Below are positions 52,809 to 63,357 of a DNA stretch of 64,000 nucleotides, in pieces (positions within the stretch are counted from its first letter, which is position 1; each line of letters starts with the position of its first letter). Under the pieces are notes generated by a model. The model was given only the letters and a program-made list of their open reading frames with translations. It was not told the origin of the DNA and searched no databases. Source of the stretch: a bacterium (GTDB lineage Bacteria; Bacillota; Bacilli; Lactobacillales; Streptococcaceae); contig CAJNBS010000007.1 of assembly GCA_905221065.1 (NCBI GenBank), forward strand, positions 1 through 64,000. Reading direction: 5' to 3'. The position numbers were made by a program, and so were the translations under genes.

Positions 52809-52863
52809 TTTTAACTTTCTTTGTTATAATCAAGGAAAGACATTCATAGAAAAGGAGACAAGG

Positions 52864-53547
52864 ATGAATCATACTATTATACAAGACCGTACTGGTCTCA
52901 ATCAATTTTACGCTAAGGTCTATGCCTTTGTTGGACTAGGCATCGGATTATCCGCTTTGGTATCTGGCCTCATGTTGACTGTTTTTCAGTCTCAGTTGGT
53001 TTACTTTTTGATGCAGGGACGTCTCTGGTTGACCATCGCAACCTTTGCAGAGCTAGCCCTAGTCTTCGTTGCTAGTAACATGGCTTCAAAGAATAGTCCA
53101 GCTGCTCTTCCAGTATTTTTACTTTACTCCGTTTTAAACGGCTTTACCCTAAGTTTTGTGGTGGCCTTCTATACTCCGGGTACAGTTTTATCTGCCTTTG
53201 TATCGAGCGCCCTTCTCTTCTTTGTCATGGCGGCAGTTGGTATGTTCACCAAGAAAGACTTGAGTGGGATCGGTCGAGCTATGATGGCAGCTTTAATTGG
53301 TTTGCTGATTGCCATGGTAGTCAATATTTTCTTGGCTAGCGGTTTCTTTGATTATATGATTAGTGTAGCCATGGTTTTGGTCTTCTCAGGGTTGATTGCT
53401 TGGGACAACCAAAGAATTCGCTATGCTTATGAACAATCGCAAGGTCGTGTAGCGACAGGCTGGGTTGTGTCAATGGCTCTCAGTATTTATCTTGATTTTA
53501 TCAATCTTTTCCTAAGTATTTTACGTATCTTTGGTCGCAATGACTAG
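52864..53547 (+). CDS. Bax inhibitor-1 family membrane protein
   Basis: 227 residues with seven hydrophobic helices, of the BI-1/YccA/YetJ family, whose bacterial members are pH-sensitive calcium leak channels. The characteristic first motif QFYAKVYAFVGLGIG lies near residue 15, and the C-terminal part SMALSIYLDFINLFLSILRI carries the conserved Asp in the last helix. AAAGGAGACAAGG precedes the ATG. Single gene closed by a strong terminator. Confidence 0.9.
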   Translation: MNHTIIQDRTGLNQFYAKVYAFVGLGIGLSALVSGLMLTVFQSQLVYFLMQGRLWLTIATFAELALVFVASNMASKNSPAALPVFLLYSVLNGFTLSFVVAFYTPGTVLSAFVSSALLFFVMAAVGMFTKKDLSGIGRAMMAALIGLLIAMVVNIFLASGFFDYMISVAMVLVFSGLIAWDNQRIRYAYEQSQGRVATGWVVSMALSIYLDFINLFLSILRIFGRND

Positions 53548-53559
53548 AGGGTTCATGAC

Positions 53560-53590
53560 ATCAGTGTTCCAAGGAGCACTGATTTTTTTT
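53560..53590 (+). terminator. Terminator after the Bax1 gene
   Basis: ATCAGTG (53560-53566) pairs with CACTGAT (53577-53583), with an inner TCC/GGA, followed by seven T. Confidence 0.88.
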
Positions 53591-53657
53591 AATTTTCTCT
53601 TTTCTTTTCTTGGAAATAGGTGTATAATGCTTTTAATTAATTTTTGAGGAGTAGCCT

Positions 53658-54650
53658 ATGAAGAAAAGTTTTATTCATCAACAAGAAGAAATTTCCTTTG
53701 TCAAAAACACTTTTACCCAGTATTTAAAAGATAAGCTAGAAGTTGTCGAAGTTCAAGGTCCTATCTTGAGCAAGGTCGGTGACGGGATGCAGGATAACCT
53801 GTCTGGTGTGGAAAATCCAGTATCTGTCAAGGTTCTCCAGATTCCTGATGAAACCTATGAAGTGGTGCACTCACTTGCTAAATGGAAACGCCATACTTTG
53901 GCCCGTTTTGGTTTCGGTGAAGGTGAAGGTCTTTTTGTTCACATGAAGGCCCTTCGTCCGGACGAAGATTCGCTTGATGCGACTCACTCTGTTTATGTTG
54001 ACCAGTGGGACTGGGAAAAAGTCATTCCAAATGGACAACGTAACATTGCCTACCTAAAAGAAACAGTTGAGAAAATTTATAAGGCCATTCGCCTGACTGA
54101 GCTTGCTGTTGAAGCCCGCTATGATATTGAATCGATTTTGCCAAAACAAATCACCTTTATCCACACAGAAGAGTTGGTAGAACGCTACCCAGACTTGACT
54201 CCGAAAGAACGTGAAAATGCTATCTGTAAAGAATTTGGAGCTGTCTTCTTGATTGGTATCGGTGGGGAATTACCAGACGGTAAACCGCACGATGGACGTG
54301 CACCAGACTACGATGACTGGACAAGTGAGTCTGAGAATGGCTACAAGGGTCTGAATGGCGATATTCTTGTCTGGAATGAATCTCTAGGTGGAGCCTTTGA
54401 GTTGTCTTCTATGGGGATTCGTGTAGATGAAGAAACCCTTCGCCGTCAGGTAGAAATCACCGGTGATGAAGACCGCTTGGAATTGGAATGGCACAAGGCT
54501 TTGTTGAATGGTCTATTCCCATTGACAATTGGTGGAGGAATTGGACAATCTCGTATGGCCATGTTCTTACTTCGCAAGAAACATATTGGAGAAGTGCAAA
54601 CAAGTGTTTGGCCTCAAGAAGTCCGCGATACTTACGAAAATATTTTGTAG
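53658..54650 (+). CDS. asnA: Aspartate-ammonia ligase
   Basis: 330 residues, the usual length of AsnA, which makes asparagine from aspartate, ammonia and ATP. It is related to class II aminoacyl-tRNA synthetases. Conserved segments are [16 protein letters not shown] at the start, [11 protein letters not shown] near 115-125, [20 protein letters not shown] near 202-221 and the C-terminal [21 protein letters not shown] near 293-313. GAGGAG precedes the ATG, with a TGTATAAT -10 about 30 bases upstream. Confidence 0.96.
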   Translation: MKKSFIHQQEEISFVKNTFTQYLKDKLEVVEVQGPILSKVGDGMQDNLSGVENPVSVKVLQIPDETYEVVHSLAKWKRHTLARFGFGEGEGLFVHMKALRPDEDSLDATHSVYVDQWDWEKVIPNGQRNIAYLKETVEKIYKAIRLTELAVEARYDIESILPKQITFIHTEELVERYPDLTPKERENAICKEFGAVFLIGIGGELPDGKPHDGRAPDYDDWTSESENGYKGLNGDILVWNESLGGAFELSSMGIRVDEETLRRQVEITGDEDRLELEWHKALLNGLFPLTIGGGIGQSRMAMFLLRKKHIGEVQTSVWPQEVRDTYENIL

Positions 54651-54655
54651 AGAAT

Positions 54656-54676
54656 CGAACCGCAAGGTTCGGTTTT
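54656..54676 (+). terminator. asnA terminator
   Basis: CGAACC (54656-54661) pairs with GGTTCG (54666-54671) around a GCAA tetraloop, followed by GTTTTC. Confidence 0.75.
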
Positions 54677-54698
54677 CTTTCTCTTTTCGCCCATAATT

Positions 54699-54707
54699 TG
54701 GTATAAT
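54699..54707 (+). promoter_or_regulatory. Extended -10 of rsmD, leaderless
   Basis: TGGTATAAT with TATAAT at 54702-54707 (the TG is at 54699-54700, spanning the final letters of TTTG). Only 7 bases separate it from ATG 54715, so the transcript probably begins at the start codon. Confidence 0.6.
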
Positions 54708-54714
54708 AAACGGT

Positions 54715-55254
54715 ATGAAAATCGTATCAGGAATCTATGGGGGACGTCCCCTCAAGACACTAGAAGGCAAGACGACAAGGCCCACTTCGGATAAGGTTAG
54801 GGGAGCTATTTTTAACATGATTGGTCCCTACTTTGAAGGGGGGCGGGTCTTGGACCTTTATGCAGGTAGTGGTGGCTTATCTATTGAGGCAGTATCGCGT
54901 GGCATGTCCAGTGCTGTTTTGGTGGAGCGAGACCGTAAGGCTCAGGCTATCGTGGCTGAAAATATCCAGATGACCAAGGAAGTTGGAAAATTTCAACTTC
55001 TCAAGATGGATGCGGAAAGAGCCTTGGAGCAGCTATCAGGTGCCTTCGACCTCATTTTCTTAGACCCTCCCTATGCCAAGGAACAAATCGTAGCAGATAT
55101 TGAAAAAATGGCTGAGAGAGAGCTTTTTTCTGAAGATGTCATGGTCGTCTGTGAGACGGATAAAGCTGTTGAACTTCCAGAAGAAATTGCCTGCCTGGGC
55201 ATCTGGAAGGAAAAAATTTATGGAATTAGTAAGGTGACAGTCTATGTCAGATAA
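54715..55254 (+). CDS. rsmD: 16S rRNA guanine-N2 methyltransferase
   Basis: 179 residues. It methylates a guanine (G966 in E. coli numbering) of 16S rRNA. The motifs are [16 protein letters not shown] (about residues 22-37), SAM motif [19 protein letters not shown] (about 45-62) and catalytic LDPPYAKEQ (about 119-127). No ribosome site precedes the ATG; see the -10 placement. It overlaps coaD by 11 bases, and coaD in turn overlaps sepM, giving a rsmD-coaD-sepM operon. Confidence 0.93.
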   Translation: MKIVSGIYGGRPLKTLEGKTTRPTSDKVRGAIFNMIGPYFEGGRVLDLYAGSGGLSIEAVSRGMSSAVLVERDRKAQAIVAENIQMTKEVGKFQLLKMDAERALEQLSGAFDLIFLDPPYAKEQIVADIEKMAERELFSEDVMVVCETDKAVELPEEIACLGIWKEKIYGISKVTVYVR

Positions 55255-55732
55255 GATTGGCTTATTCACAGGCTCATTTGATCCGATGACAAATGGGCAT
55301 TTGGATATGATTGAGAGGGCTAGCAAACTCTTTGATAAGCTCTATGTGGGTATTTTTTTTAATCCCCACAAACAAGGATTTCTCCCTATCGAAAATCGTA
55401 AACGGGGACTAGAAAAGGATTTGAAACATTTGGGAAATGTTGAAGTCGTGTCTTCTCATGATGAATTGGTAGTTGATGTTGCAAAAAGACTGGGGGCTAC
55501 TTGCCTAGTGCGAGGCTTGAGAAATGCAGCGGATTTGCAATATGAAGCCAGTTTTGATTACTACAACCATCAGCTGTCTTCTGATATAGAGACTATTTAT
55601 TTACATAGCCGACCGGAACATCTCTATATCAGTTCATCCGGTGTTCGAGAGCTGTTGAAATTTGGTCAGGATGTTGCCTGCTATGTTCCCGAGAGTATTT
55701 TGGAGGAAATAAGAAATGAAAAAAAAGATTAG
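55244..55732 (+). CDS. coaD: Phosphopantetheine adenylyltransferase
   Basis: 162 residues. Fourth step of coenzyme A synthesis, transferring AMP from ATP to 4'-phosphopantetheine. The nucleotidyltransferase motif [20 protein letters not shown] lies at residues 6-25 (T/HxGH type), [13 protein letters not shown] at about 88-100, and [17 protein letters not shown] near 127-143. It overlaps rsmD by 11 bases and sepM by 17 bases, so all three are translationally coupled. Confidence 0.96.
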   Translation: MSDKIGLFTGSFDPMTNGHLDMIERASKLFDKLYVGIFFNPHKQGFLPIENRKRGLEKDLKHLGNVEVVSSHDELVVDVAKRLGATCLVRGLRNAADLQYEASFDYYNHQLSSDIETIYLHSRPEHLYISSSGVRELLKFGQDVACYVPESILEEIRNEKKD

Positions 55733-56753
55733 ATGGCCCTTATATGTCATTGCGGCCTTGATTGTGACTTTCTTGGCATTTGTAGTGCCCTTGCCCTACT
55801 ATATAGAGGTTCCAGGTGGTTCGGAAGATATTCGCCAGGTCCTCAAAGTCAATGACACAGAAGATAAGGAAGCTGGTGCCTATCAATTCGTTACGGTTGG
55901 TGTCCAACATGCCACTTTAGCCCATATGATTTATGCGTGGTTGACGCCTTTTACAGATATTCGTAGTGCTCAGGAGACTACAGGTGGCTCTTCCGATGTT
56001 GAATTTATGCGGATCAATCAATTCTACATGCAAACATCGCAAAATATGGCCAAGTATCAAGGGCTAAAAACAGCTGGTAAGGATATTGAATTAAAATATC
56101 TTGGGGTTTATGTTTTGACCGTGACGGATAATTCGACCTTTAAAGGGATTCTCAACATCTCTGATACGGTCACAGCAGTCAATGATCAAACCTTTGATAG
56201 TTCCAAAGATTTGATTGATTATGTCAATTCTCAAAAACTAGGGGACTCCGTCAAGGTAACTTATGAAGAGGATGGACAAACCAAATCTGCAGAAGGTAAG
56301 ATTATCACCTTGGAAAACGGCAAAAATGGGATTGGAATCGGCTTGATTGACCGTACGGAAGTGACCAGTGATGTCCCAATTCGCTTTTCAACAGCTGGTA
56401 TCGGCGGTCCAAGTGCAGGTCTTATGTTTAGTCTAGCTATCTATACCCAAATAGCTGACCCTGGTCTTCGTAATGGTCGTATCGTTGCCGGTACAGGAAC
56501 TATTGACCGCGATGGCAATGTGGGGGACATTGGAGGTATTGATAAGAAAGTTGTAGCTTCGGCTAGAGAAGGTGCTGCTATTTTCTTTGCCCCGGATAAC
56601 CCTGTTAGCGAAGAAGAACAAAAAGCGCATCCGGATGCGAAAAACAACTACCAAACAGCTTTGGAAGCAGCTAAAACAATTAAGACGGATATGAAAATCG
56701 TGCCAGTTAAAACCCTACAAGATGCAATTGATTACTTGAAAAACAATCCCTAG
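55716..56753 (+). CDS. sepM: SepM-family PDZ/Lon-like serine protease
   Basis: 345 residues. One N-terminal membrane helix (about residues 8-27) anchors the protein outside the cell. A PDZ domain lies at about 125-205. The Lon-type catalytic domain follows, with Ser in [14 protein letters not shown] (about residues 229-242) and Lys in [15 protein letters not shown] (about 273-287). In S. mutans SepM trims the competence-stimulating peptide; the role in this organism may differ. It overlaps coaD by 17 bases. The start lies at GGAGGAAATAAGAAATG. Confidence 0.9.
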   Translation: MKKKIRWPLYVIAALIVTFLAFVVPLPYYIEVPGGSEDIRQVLKVNDTEDKEAGAYQFVTVGVQHATLAHMIYAWLTPFTDIRSAQETTGGSSDVEFMRINQFYMQTSQNMAKYQGLKTAGKDIELKYLGVYVLTVTDNSTFKGILNISDTVTAVNDQTFDSSKDLIDYVNSQKLGDSVKVTYEEDGQTKSAEGKIITLENGKNGIGIGLIDRTEVTSDVPIRFSTAGIGGPSAGLMFSLAIYTQIADPGLRNGRIVAGTGTIDRDGNVGDIGGIDKKVVASAREGAAIFFAPDNPVSEEEQKAHPDAKNNYQTALEAAKTIKTDMKIVPVKTLQDAIDYLKNNP

Positions 56754-56795
56754 TTTTTGAGTGAAGTTTCCAAACTAGCGCACAAACAGAGAAGA

Positions 56796-56804
56796 TGGTA
56801 TAAT
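56796..56804 (+). promoter_or_regulatory. Extended -10 of the DUF1146 gene, leaderless
   Basis: TGGTATAAT with TATAAT at 56799-56804, six bases before ATG 56811 with no ribosome site. Same geometry as at 52056 and 54702. Confidence 0.55.
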
Positions 56805-56810
56805 AGTCAA

Positions 56811-57041
56811 ATGGTTCAATTATTATTCACTCTAAGCAGTCATATGCTCTTTATTTATGTGAGTTTTTACCTTTTAAAGGATCTTGTTCGATGGGAAAAG
56901 GTTTTAAAAGTGACAGCTGAGAATACAGGAAAAGTTCGTTTATTAGTAGCCTTTTTCAGCATTGTAATGGGTTACATCATGAGTTCTTTCTTTATCAGCC
57001 TATATCAGTTGTGGCAAGAAGCGCTTAGAGGATTATTATAA
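56811..57041 (+). CDS. DUF1146 small membrane protein
   Basis: 76 residues from ATG 56811. Two transmembrane helices (about residues 4-24 and 45-68) match the DUF1146 family, which in Firmicutes usually sits next to murA or the ATP synthase genes, as here (murA begins 24 bases later). A longer in-frame reading from 56757 has no ribosome site. Function unknown. It is probably transcribed together with murA. Confidence 0.8.
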   Translation: MVQLLFTLSSHMLFIYVSFYLLKDLVRWEKVLKVTAENTGKVRLLVAFFSIVMGYIMSSFFISLYQLWQEALRGLL

Positions 57042-57064
57042 AGTCAAATGTAAAGGAAATAAGT

Positions 57065-58340
57065 ATGGAAAAAATTGTGGTTCAAGGTGGCGATAATCGT
57101 CTGTTAGGAAGTGTTACGATCGAAGGAGCAAAGAATGCAGTCTTGCCTTTGCTAGCTGCAACTATTCTAGCAAGTGAAGGAAAGACTGTCTTGCAGAACG
57201 TTCCTATCTTGTCAGATGTTTTCACTATGAATCAGGTGGTTCGTGGTTTGAATGCCAAGGTGGATTTTGATGAGGAGGCTCATCTTGTCGAGGTGGACGC
57301 GACTAGCGATATCACTGAGGAAGCTCCTTACAAGTATGTCAGCAAGATGCGTGCATCCATCGTTGTTTTGGGACCAATCCTTGCTCGTGTAGGTCGTGCC
57401 AAGGTATCCATGCCAGGTGGTTGTACAATTGGTAGCCGTCCTATTGATCTTCATTTGAAAGGTCTGGAAGCTATGGGGGCTAAGATTAGCCAGACAGCTG
57501 GTTATATCGAAGCCAAGGCTGATCGCTTACATGGGGCCCATATTTACATGGACTTTCCAAGTGTTGGTGCTACGCAGAATTTGATGATGGCGGCGACTCT
57601 GGCTGATGGGGTGACAGTGATTGAAAATGCTGCGCGTGAGCCTGAGATTGTGGACCTAGCCATTCTCCTGAATGAAATGGGAGCCAAGGTTAAAGGTGCT
57701 GGTACAGAGACCATTACAATTACTGGTGTGGAGAAACTTCACGGCACGACTCATAATGTAGTCCAAGACCGTATCGAAGCAGGAACCTTTATGGTAGCTG
57801 CTGCCATGACTGGTGGTGATGTCTTGATTAAAGATGCTGTCTGGGAGCACAACCGTCCCTTGATTGCCAAGTTGCTTGAAATGGGAGTGGAAGTGACGGA
57901 GGAGACTGAAGGAATTCGCGTTCGCTCTCAACTAGAAAATCTAAAAGCTGTTCATGTGAAAACCTTGCCCCACCCAGGATTTCCAACAGATATGCAGGCT
58001 CAATTTACAGCCTTGATGACCGTCGCAAAAGGCGAATCAACTATGGTGGAGACAGTTTTTGAAAATCGTTTCCAACATCTAGAAGAAATGCGCCGCATGG
58101 GCTTGCACTCTGAGATTATCCGTGACACAGCCCGTATTGTTGGTGGACAGCCTTTGCAGGGAGCAGAAGTTCTTTCAACTGACCTTCGTGCCAGCGCAGC
58201 CTTGATTTTGACAGGTTTGGTAGCACAAGGAGAAACTGTGGTTGGTAAATTGGTTCACTTGGATAGAGGTTACTACCGTTTCCATGAGAAATTGGCGCAG
58301 CTGGGGGCCAAGATTCAGCGGATTGAGGCAAGTGATGAAG

Positions 58341-58348
<8 letters not shown>
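57065..58348 (+). CDS. murA: UDP-N-acetylglucosamine 1-carboxyvinyltransferase
   Basis: 427 residues, the first committed enzyme of peptidoglycan precursor synthesis and the target of fosfomycin. The catalytic Cys is Cys120 in [16 protein letters not shown]. Other motifs are [13 protein letters not shown] (about 21-33), [11 protein letters not shown] near 95, [10 protein letters not shown] near 239 and FPTDMQAQF near 305. Gram-positive bacteria have two MurA paralogues, and this is the copy next to epuA-endA. It is 24 bases after the DUF1146 gene and overlaps epuA by 8 bases. Confidence 0.95.
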
Positions 58349-59392
<1,044 letters not shown>

Positions 59393-59403
59393 AAGATAAG
59401 ATA

Positions 59404-59440
59404 AACTCCTATGTCACTTGTGAATGTAGGAGTTCTTTTT
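59404..59440 (+). terminator. endA terminator
   Basis: AACTCCTA (59404-59411) pairs with TAGGAGTT (59427-59434), with an inner CACTTGTG hairpin, followed by CTTTTT. Confidence 0.8.
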
Positions 59441-59544
59441 GCTTGTTCAAGTAGGGCTAGAATAGACTTTGAGAAAAAATAATATGTACTGGACTAAATT
59501 TTGTGATATAATAGAGGGTAAGATACTATTTTAGGAGAAGAACT

Positions 59545-60876
59545 ATGGAAGACCCAAGTAGTCAGAATTTGTTGCTACAATTTGTTTTATTGTTTATCTT
59601 GACGGTATTAAATGCCTTTTTCTCAGCCACAGAAATGGCCATGGTGTCATTAAACCGTGCTCGTGTTGAACAAAAGGCAGAAGAAGGAGATAGACGCTAT
59701 ATCCGTCTACTGAAGGTGCTAGAAAATCCTAACCACTTTTTATCAACCATTCAAGTAGGGATTACCCTGATTACGATTTTGTCAGGGGCGAGTTTGGCAG
59801 AGACTCTGGGACGAGAAATTGCATCTTGGCTTGGAAATAGCGAAACAGCTTATGCCATTGCAAGTTTTCTATCTTTAGCATTTTTGACTTATATTTCTAT
59901 CGTTTTTGGGGAATTGTATCCTAAGAGAATCGCTCTTAATCTAAAGGACGCTTTAGCGATTCGTACAGCGCCAGTTATTATTGGCCTGGGGAAACTAGTT
60001 AGTCCCTTTGTCTGGCTCTTGTCTGCGTCTACCAATCTTTTGAGTCGTTTGACTCCTATGACCTTTGATGATGCTGACGAAAAAATGACCCGTGATGAAA
60101 TTGAGTACATGCTGACAAATAGTGAAGAAACACTAGATGCTGACGAAATTGAGATGTTACAGGGGATTTTTTCACTGGACGAATTGATGGCCAGAGAAGT
60201 CATGGTTCCTCGAACGGATGCCTTTATGGTCGATATTCAGGATGACAATCAGGCTATTATTGAAAGTATTTTAAAGCAAAATTATTCTCGTATCCCTGTC
60301 TATGATGGAGACAAGGATAATGTCATCGGTTTGATTCATACCAAGCGCCTGCTCAATGCAGCCTTTGTGGACGGCTTTGACAATATAGTTTGGAGACGTA
60401 TTTTACAAACACCGCTTTTTGTACCAGAGACGATTTTTGTGGATGATCTTTTGAAAGCTCTTCGCAATACGCAAAATCAAATGGCAATTTTGCTGGATGA
60501 GTACGGTGGGATGGCTGGTTTGGTAACCCTAGAAGACCTCTTAGAGGAAATTGTAGGGGAAATTGATGACGAAACAGATAAGGCTGAAATTGAAGTTCAT
60601 CAAATTGGTGAAGATACTTATATCGTTCAAGGTACCATGAATCTCAATGACTTTAATGACTACTTTGATGTTGAACTGGAAAGTGATGACGTTGATACCA
60701 TCGCTGGTTATTATTTAACAGGAGTTGGGACCATTCCAACGACTGAGAAACTCAGCTATGAATTGGTCAGCCAAAACAAACAGCTTATCTTAACCAATGA
60801 TAAAGTGAAAAATGGACGTGTTACCAAGGTAAAAGTTCAAATCACAGAAGTAGAAATTGAAGAAGAAACAGAGTAA
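59545..60876 (+). CDS. CNNM/CBS-pair transporter, HlyC/CorC type
   Basis: 443 residues. An N-terminal DUF21/CNNM membrane domain (about residues 1-190) begins with AFFSATEMAMVSLNRARVE and contains VFGELYPKRIALN. A CBS pair follows (about 205-330), with MVPRTDAF and LLDEYGGMAGLVTLEDLLEEIVGEI. The C-terminal CorC_HlyC domain is at about 350-435. Often annotated hemolysin, but relatives are magnesium/sodium exchangers or regulators. TTAGGAGAAG precedes the ATG, with an extended TATAAT (59507-59512) upstream. Single gene. Confidence 0.9.
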   Translation: MEDPSSQNLLLQFVLLFILTVLNAFFSATEMAMVSLNRARVEQKAEEGDRRYIRLLKVLENPNHFLSTIQVGITLITILSGASLAETLGREIASWLGNSETAYAIASFLSLAFLTYISIVFGELYPKRIALNLKDALAIRTAPVIIGLGKLVSPFVWLLSASTNLLSRLTPMTFDDADEKMTRDEIEYMLTNSEETLDADEIEMLQGIFSLDELMAREVMVPRTDAFMVDIQDDNQAIIESILKQNYSRIPVYDGDKDNVIGLIHTKRLLNAAFVDGFDNIVWRRILQTPLFVPETIFVDDLLKALRNTQNQMAILLDEYGGMAGLVTLEDLLEEIVGEIDDETDKAEIEVHQIGEDTYIVQGTMNLNDFNDYFDVELESDDVDTIAGYYLTGVGTIPTTEKLSYELVSQNKQLILTNDKVKNGRVTKVKVQITEVEIEEETE

Positions 60877-60883
60877 ATTAGAG

Positions 60884-60915
60884 GCTTTTGTCATCATGAG
60901 TGACAAAGCTTTTTT
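60884..60915 (+). terminator. Terminator after the CNNM/CBS gene
   Basis: GCTTTTGTCA (60884-60893) pairs with TGACAAAGC (60901-60909) with one bulge, followed by TTTTTT. Confidence 0.75.
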
Positions 60916-61017
60916 CAGTTGATTTTAAAAGGGAATAGTATCCTCGAAAAACTCAGCCCCCAAATCCGCCCCAAAACTTTTCTAAATCTATCCTTATTTA
61001 TCCAAAGAAAAAGAAAA

Positions 61018-61039
61018 AAAGCCCTTCAAATTGGGCTTT
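61018..61039 (-). terminator. tRNA-Cys terminator
   Basis: AAAGCCC (61018-61024) pairs with GGGCTTT (61033-61039). A long T-rich run follows on the minus strand, about 36 bases after the tRNA. Confidence 0.75.
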
Positions 61040-61074
61040 CTGTTCATTTGAAACCTGATAAATCAAGTTATAGA

Positions 61075-61145
61075 AGGCGGTAGACGGATTTGAACCGACG
61101 ATCAAGCTTTTGCAGAGCCGTGCCTTACCACTTGGCTATACCGCC
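61075..61145 (-). tRNA. tRNA-Cys (GCA)
   Basis: 71 bases, read on the minus strand. The acceptor stem GGCGGTA pairs with TACCGCC. The anticodon loop CTGCAAA gives anticodon GCA. The T-arm GTTCGAA is present and the short D-arm is typical for Cys. The discriminator base is U, a known identity element. The 3' CCA is not encoded. No other tRNA lies nearby. Confidence 0.95.
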
Positions 61146-61237
61146 TTAACGTTTATTATTATACCTTGAAAATGATTTTCAGTCAATAGCTTTTTCAGAT
61201 TTTTTGTGTCAATAAGCCTAAATATTCTGAAAATTCG

Positions 61238-61266
61238 TTTACTTTTCTTGAAATCTATGGTATAAT
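61238..61266 (+). promoter_or_regulatory. amiA promoter
   Basis: TTTACT (61238-61243), 17-base spacer, TATAAT (61261-61266) with a TGG extension. The leader of about 30 bases has AGAGGAG. Confidence 0.75.
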
Positions 61267-61302
61267 TGATGATAACCTATACTTTATAAGAGGAGTAAAG
61301 AA

Positions 61303-63291
61303 ATGAAAAAAAGTCAAGTGCTTGCTGTAGCAGGAGCTACCTTATTAGCGTCAGGAGTTCTAGCTGCGTGTTCAAACACTAGTTCAAATAATGCTAAACT
61401 AGCAAAAGATTACCAATATGTTTATCAAACAGATCCAGAAACCTTGGATTACATCGTTAGCAATATCGATTCAACATCTTTCATCACAACAAATGCTGTA
61501 GATGGTTTGTTGGCTAATGATAAATATGGTAATCTAGTTCCTTCTATTGCTGAATCATGGACAGTTTCAAAAGATGGTTTGACTTATACCTATAAAATCC
61601 GTAAGGATGCTAAATGGGTAACTGCAGAGGGAGAAGAGTATGCTCCTGTCACTGCTAAAGATTTCGTTACTGGTTTGAAACATGCGGTAGATGGAAAATC
61701 AAAAGGACTTTCAATCGTTAGCTCTTCTATTAAAGGATTAGAAGCATACATCAAGGGTGAAACAAGTGATTTTTCAACCGTTGGAGTAAAAGCAGTTGAT
61801 GATCAAACACTAGAATATACTTTGAACCAGCCAGAAACTTTCTGGAATGACAAGACAACTAGTGGTGTTTTGATGCCAGTTAATGAAGAATTCTTAGCTT
61901 CAAAAGGGGAAGGTTTTGGTGCCCCAACAGATGCCAACTCTATTCTTTATAACGGTCCATTTGTCTTGAAGGCTGTAACTCCTAAATCATCTATCGAGAT
62001 GGCTAAAAATGATGCATACTGGGATAAAGAAAATGTAAAAATTGAGAACGTTAAGTTCACTTTCTGGGACGGTAAGGATCAAGATGTAATTGCCAAAGGT
62101 TTTTCTGATGGTCAATATAGCAAGGCTCGTATCTTCCCTACAAGTTCTACATATGAAAAATATGCAGCTGACTTCAAAGATAACATTTACTTTAACGAAC
62201 CAGGTGCGGGTGTTGCGACTGTCAGCTTGAACTATGGCCGTACAGCTTATAACCACACTGCTAAGACAAGTGATGCTCAAAAGACATCTACTAAGAAGGC
62301 TTTGTTGAACAAAGAATTCCGTCAAGCCTTGAACTTTGCGGTAGATCGCAGTTCTTATTCAGCTCAAACAAATGGTACTGATGGTGCTGCAGTAGCCATT
62401 CGTAATACATTCGCACCATATAATCTTCAAGTTGGTAAGAAAACATTTGGTGAATTAGTACAAGATAGCTTGGCTAAGACAAATTCTTCTACTTGGTCAA
62501 ATGTATCTCTAGCAGATTCTCAAAATGGCCTTTACAATGAAGAAAAAGCGAAAGAAGTCTTTGCTAAAGCTAAGTCAAGCTTGCAAGCTGAAGGAGTTGA
62601 ATTCCCAATTCACTTGGATGCTTTGGTTATCCAAGAATCAACAGCGGTTGTAAACCGTGTCCAATCATTGAAGCAATCGATTGAAAAAGTATTGGGTTCA
62701 GAAAATGTTGTTGTAGACTTGCAACAAATGACTCAAGCAGAAGCTTTACCAATTTCATTTAGTGCTCCAACAGCTAAAGAGCAAGACTGGGATATCCATA
62801 CCTTGCTAGGATGGAACCCTGACTATCAAGATCCTTCTACTTTCTTGGATCAGTTCGTCCTTAAGGGAGGAAGTACTCGTCTTTACCTTGGTATTGACCA
62901 AAACACTGATGCATCAGTATTAAGCAAACTTGGTTTAGCTGACTATGGAAAATTACTTGATGACGCAAACAGCGAAAACCAAGATGTTCAAAAACGTTAT
63001 GAAAAATACGCAGTAGCACAAGCTTGGTTGACTGACAATGCTTTGACAATTCCAGTAATGGCTTCTCCAAAAGAAACAGCCGTTTCATATGTTTCAAAAG
63101 TTCTACCATTTAGCTCTTCATATTCTGTAGCTGGTCTTAAAGGTGAAAATGCAGGATACTTGAAGTATACTGAAGTTGGTGAAAAAGCAATCACCAAAGA
63201 AGAGTATGAAAAAGCTCGTGAAAAATGGTTGAAAGAAAAGACTGAGTCAAACGAGAAAGCTCAAAAAGAATTGGCAAGTCATGTGAAGTAA
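61303..63291 (+). CDS. amiA: Oligopeptide-binding lipoprotein AmiA
   Basis: 662 residues. The signal peptide ends in lipobox VLAAC with Cys23. It is a class 5 solute-binding protein: SIAESWTVSKDGLTYTYKIR near 87, AKWVTAEGEEY near 109, LNKEFRQALNFAVDRSSY near 341. The C-terminal tail WLKEKTESNEKAQKELASHVK is shared with the orphan AliB-like protein at 18619. It captures peptides for the AmiCDEF importer, which feeds nutrition and peptide signalling of Rgg/PlcR-type regulators. The next gene is amiC, 66 bases on, after a hairpin. Identity as amiA rests on that order. Confidence 0.93.
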   Translation: MKKSQVLAVAGATLLASGVLAACSNTSSNNAKLAKDYQYVYQTDPETLDYIVSNIDSTSFITTNAVDGLLANDKYGNLVPSIAESWTVSKDGLTYTYKIRKDAKWVTAEGEEYAPVTAKDFVTGLKHAVDGKSKGLSIVSSSIKGLEAYIKGETSDFSTVGVKAVDDQTLEYTLNQPETFWNDKTTSGVLMPVNEEFLASKGEGFGAPTDANSILYNGPFVLKAVTPKSSIEMAKNDAYWDKENVKIENVKFTFWDGKDQDVIAKGFSDGQYSKARIFPTSSTYEKYAADFKDNIYFNEPGAGVATVSLNYGRTAYNHTAKTSDAQKTSTKKALLNKEFRQALNFAVDRSSYSAQTNGTDGAAVAIRNTFAPYNLQVGKKTFGELVQDSLAKTNSSTWSNVSLADSQNGLYNEEKAKEVFAKAKSSLQAEGVEFPIHLDALVIQESTAVVNRVQSLKQSIEKVLGSENVVVDLQQMTQAEALPISFSAPTAKEQDWDIHTLLGWNPDYQDPSTFLDQFVLKGGSTRLYLGIDQNTDASVLSKLGLADYGKLLDDANSENQDVQKRYEKYAVAQAWLTDNALTIPVMASPKETAVSYVSKVLPFSSSYSVAGLKGENAGYLKYTEVGEKAITKEEYEKAREKWLKEKTESNEKAQKELASHVK

Positions 63292-63303
63292 ATAATTTTC
63301 AAT

Positions 63304-63336
63304 AGAACTTTCTCTCCATGAGGAGAAGGTTCTTTT
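63304..63336 (+). terminator. Imperfect hairpin between amiA and amiC
   Basis: AGAAC-TTTCTC-TCC (63304-63317) pairs imperfectly with GGAGAAGGTTCT (63322-63333), followed by TTT. Probably a partial terminator giving more amiA than amiC mRNA. Confidence 0.5.
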
Positions 63337-63357
63337 GGGATTTTTAAAGGAAATGAT

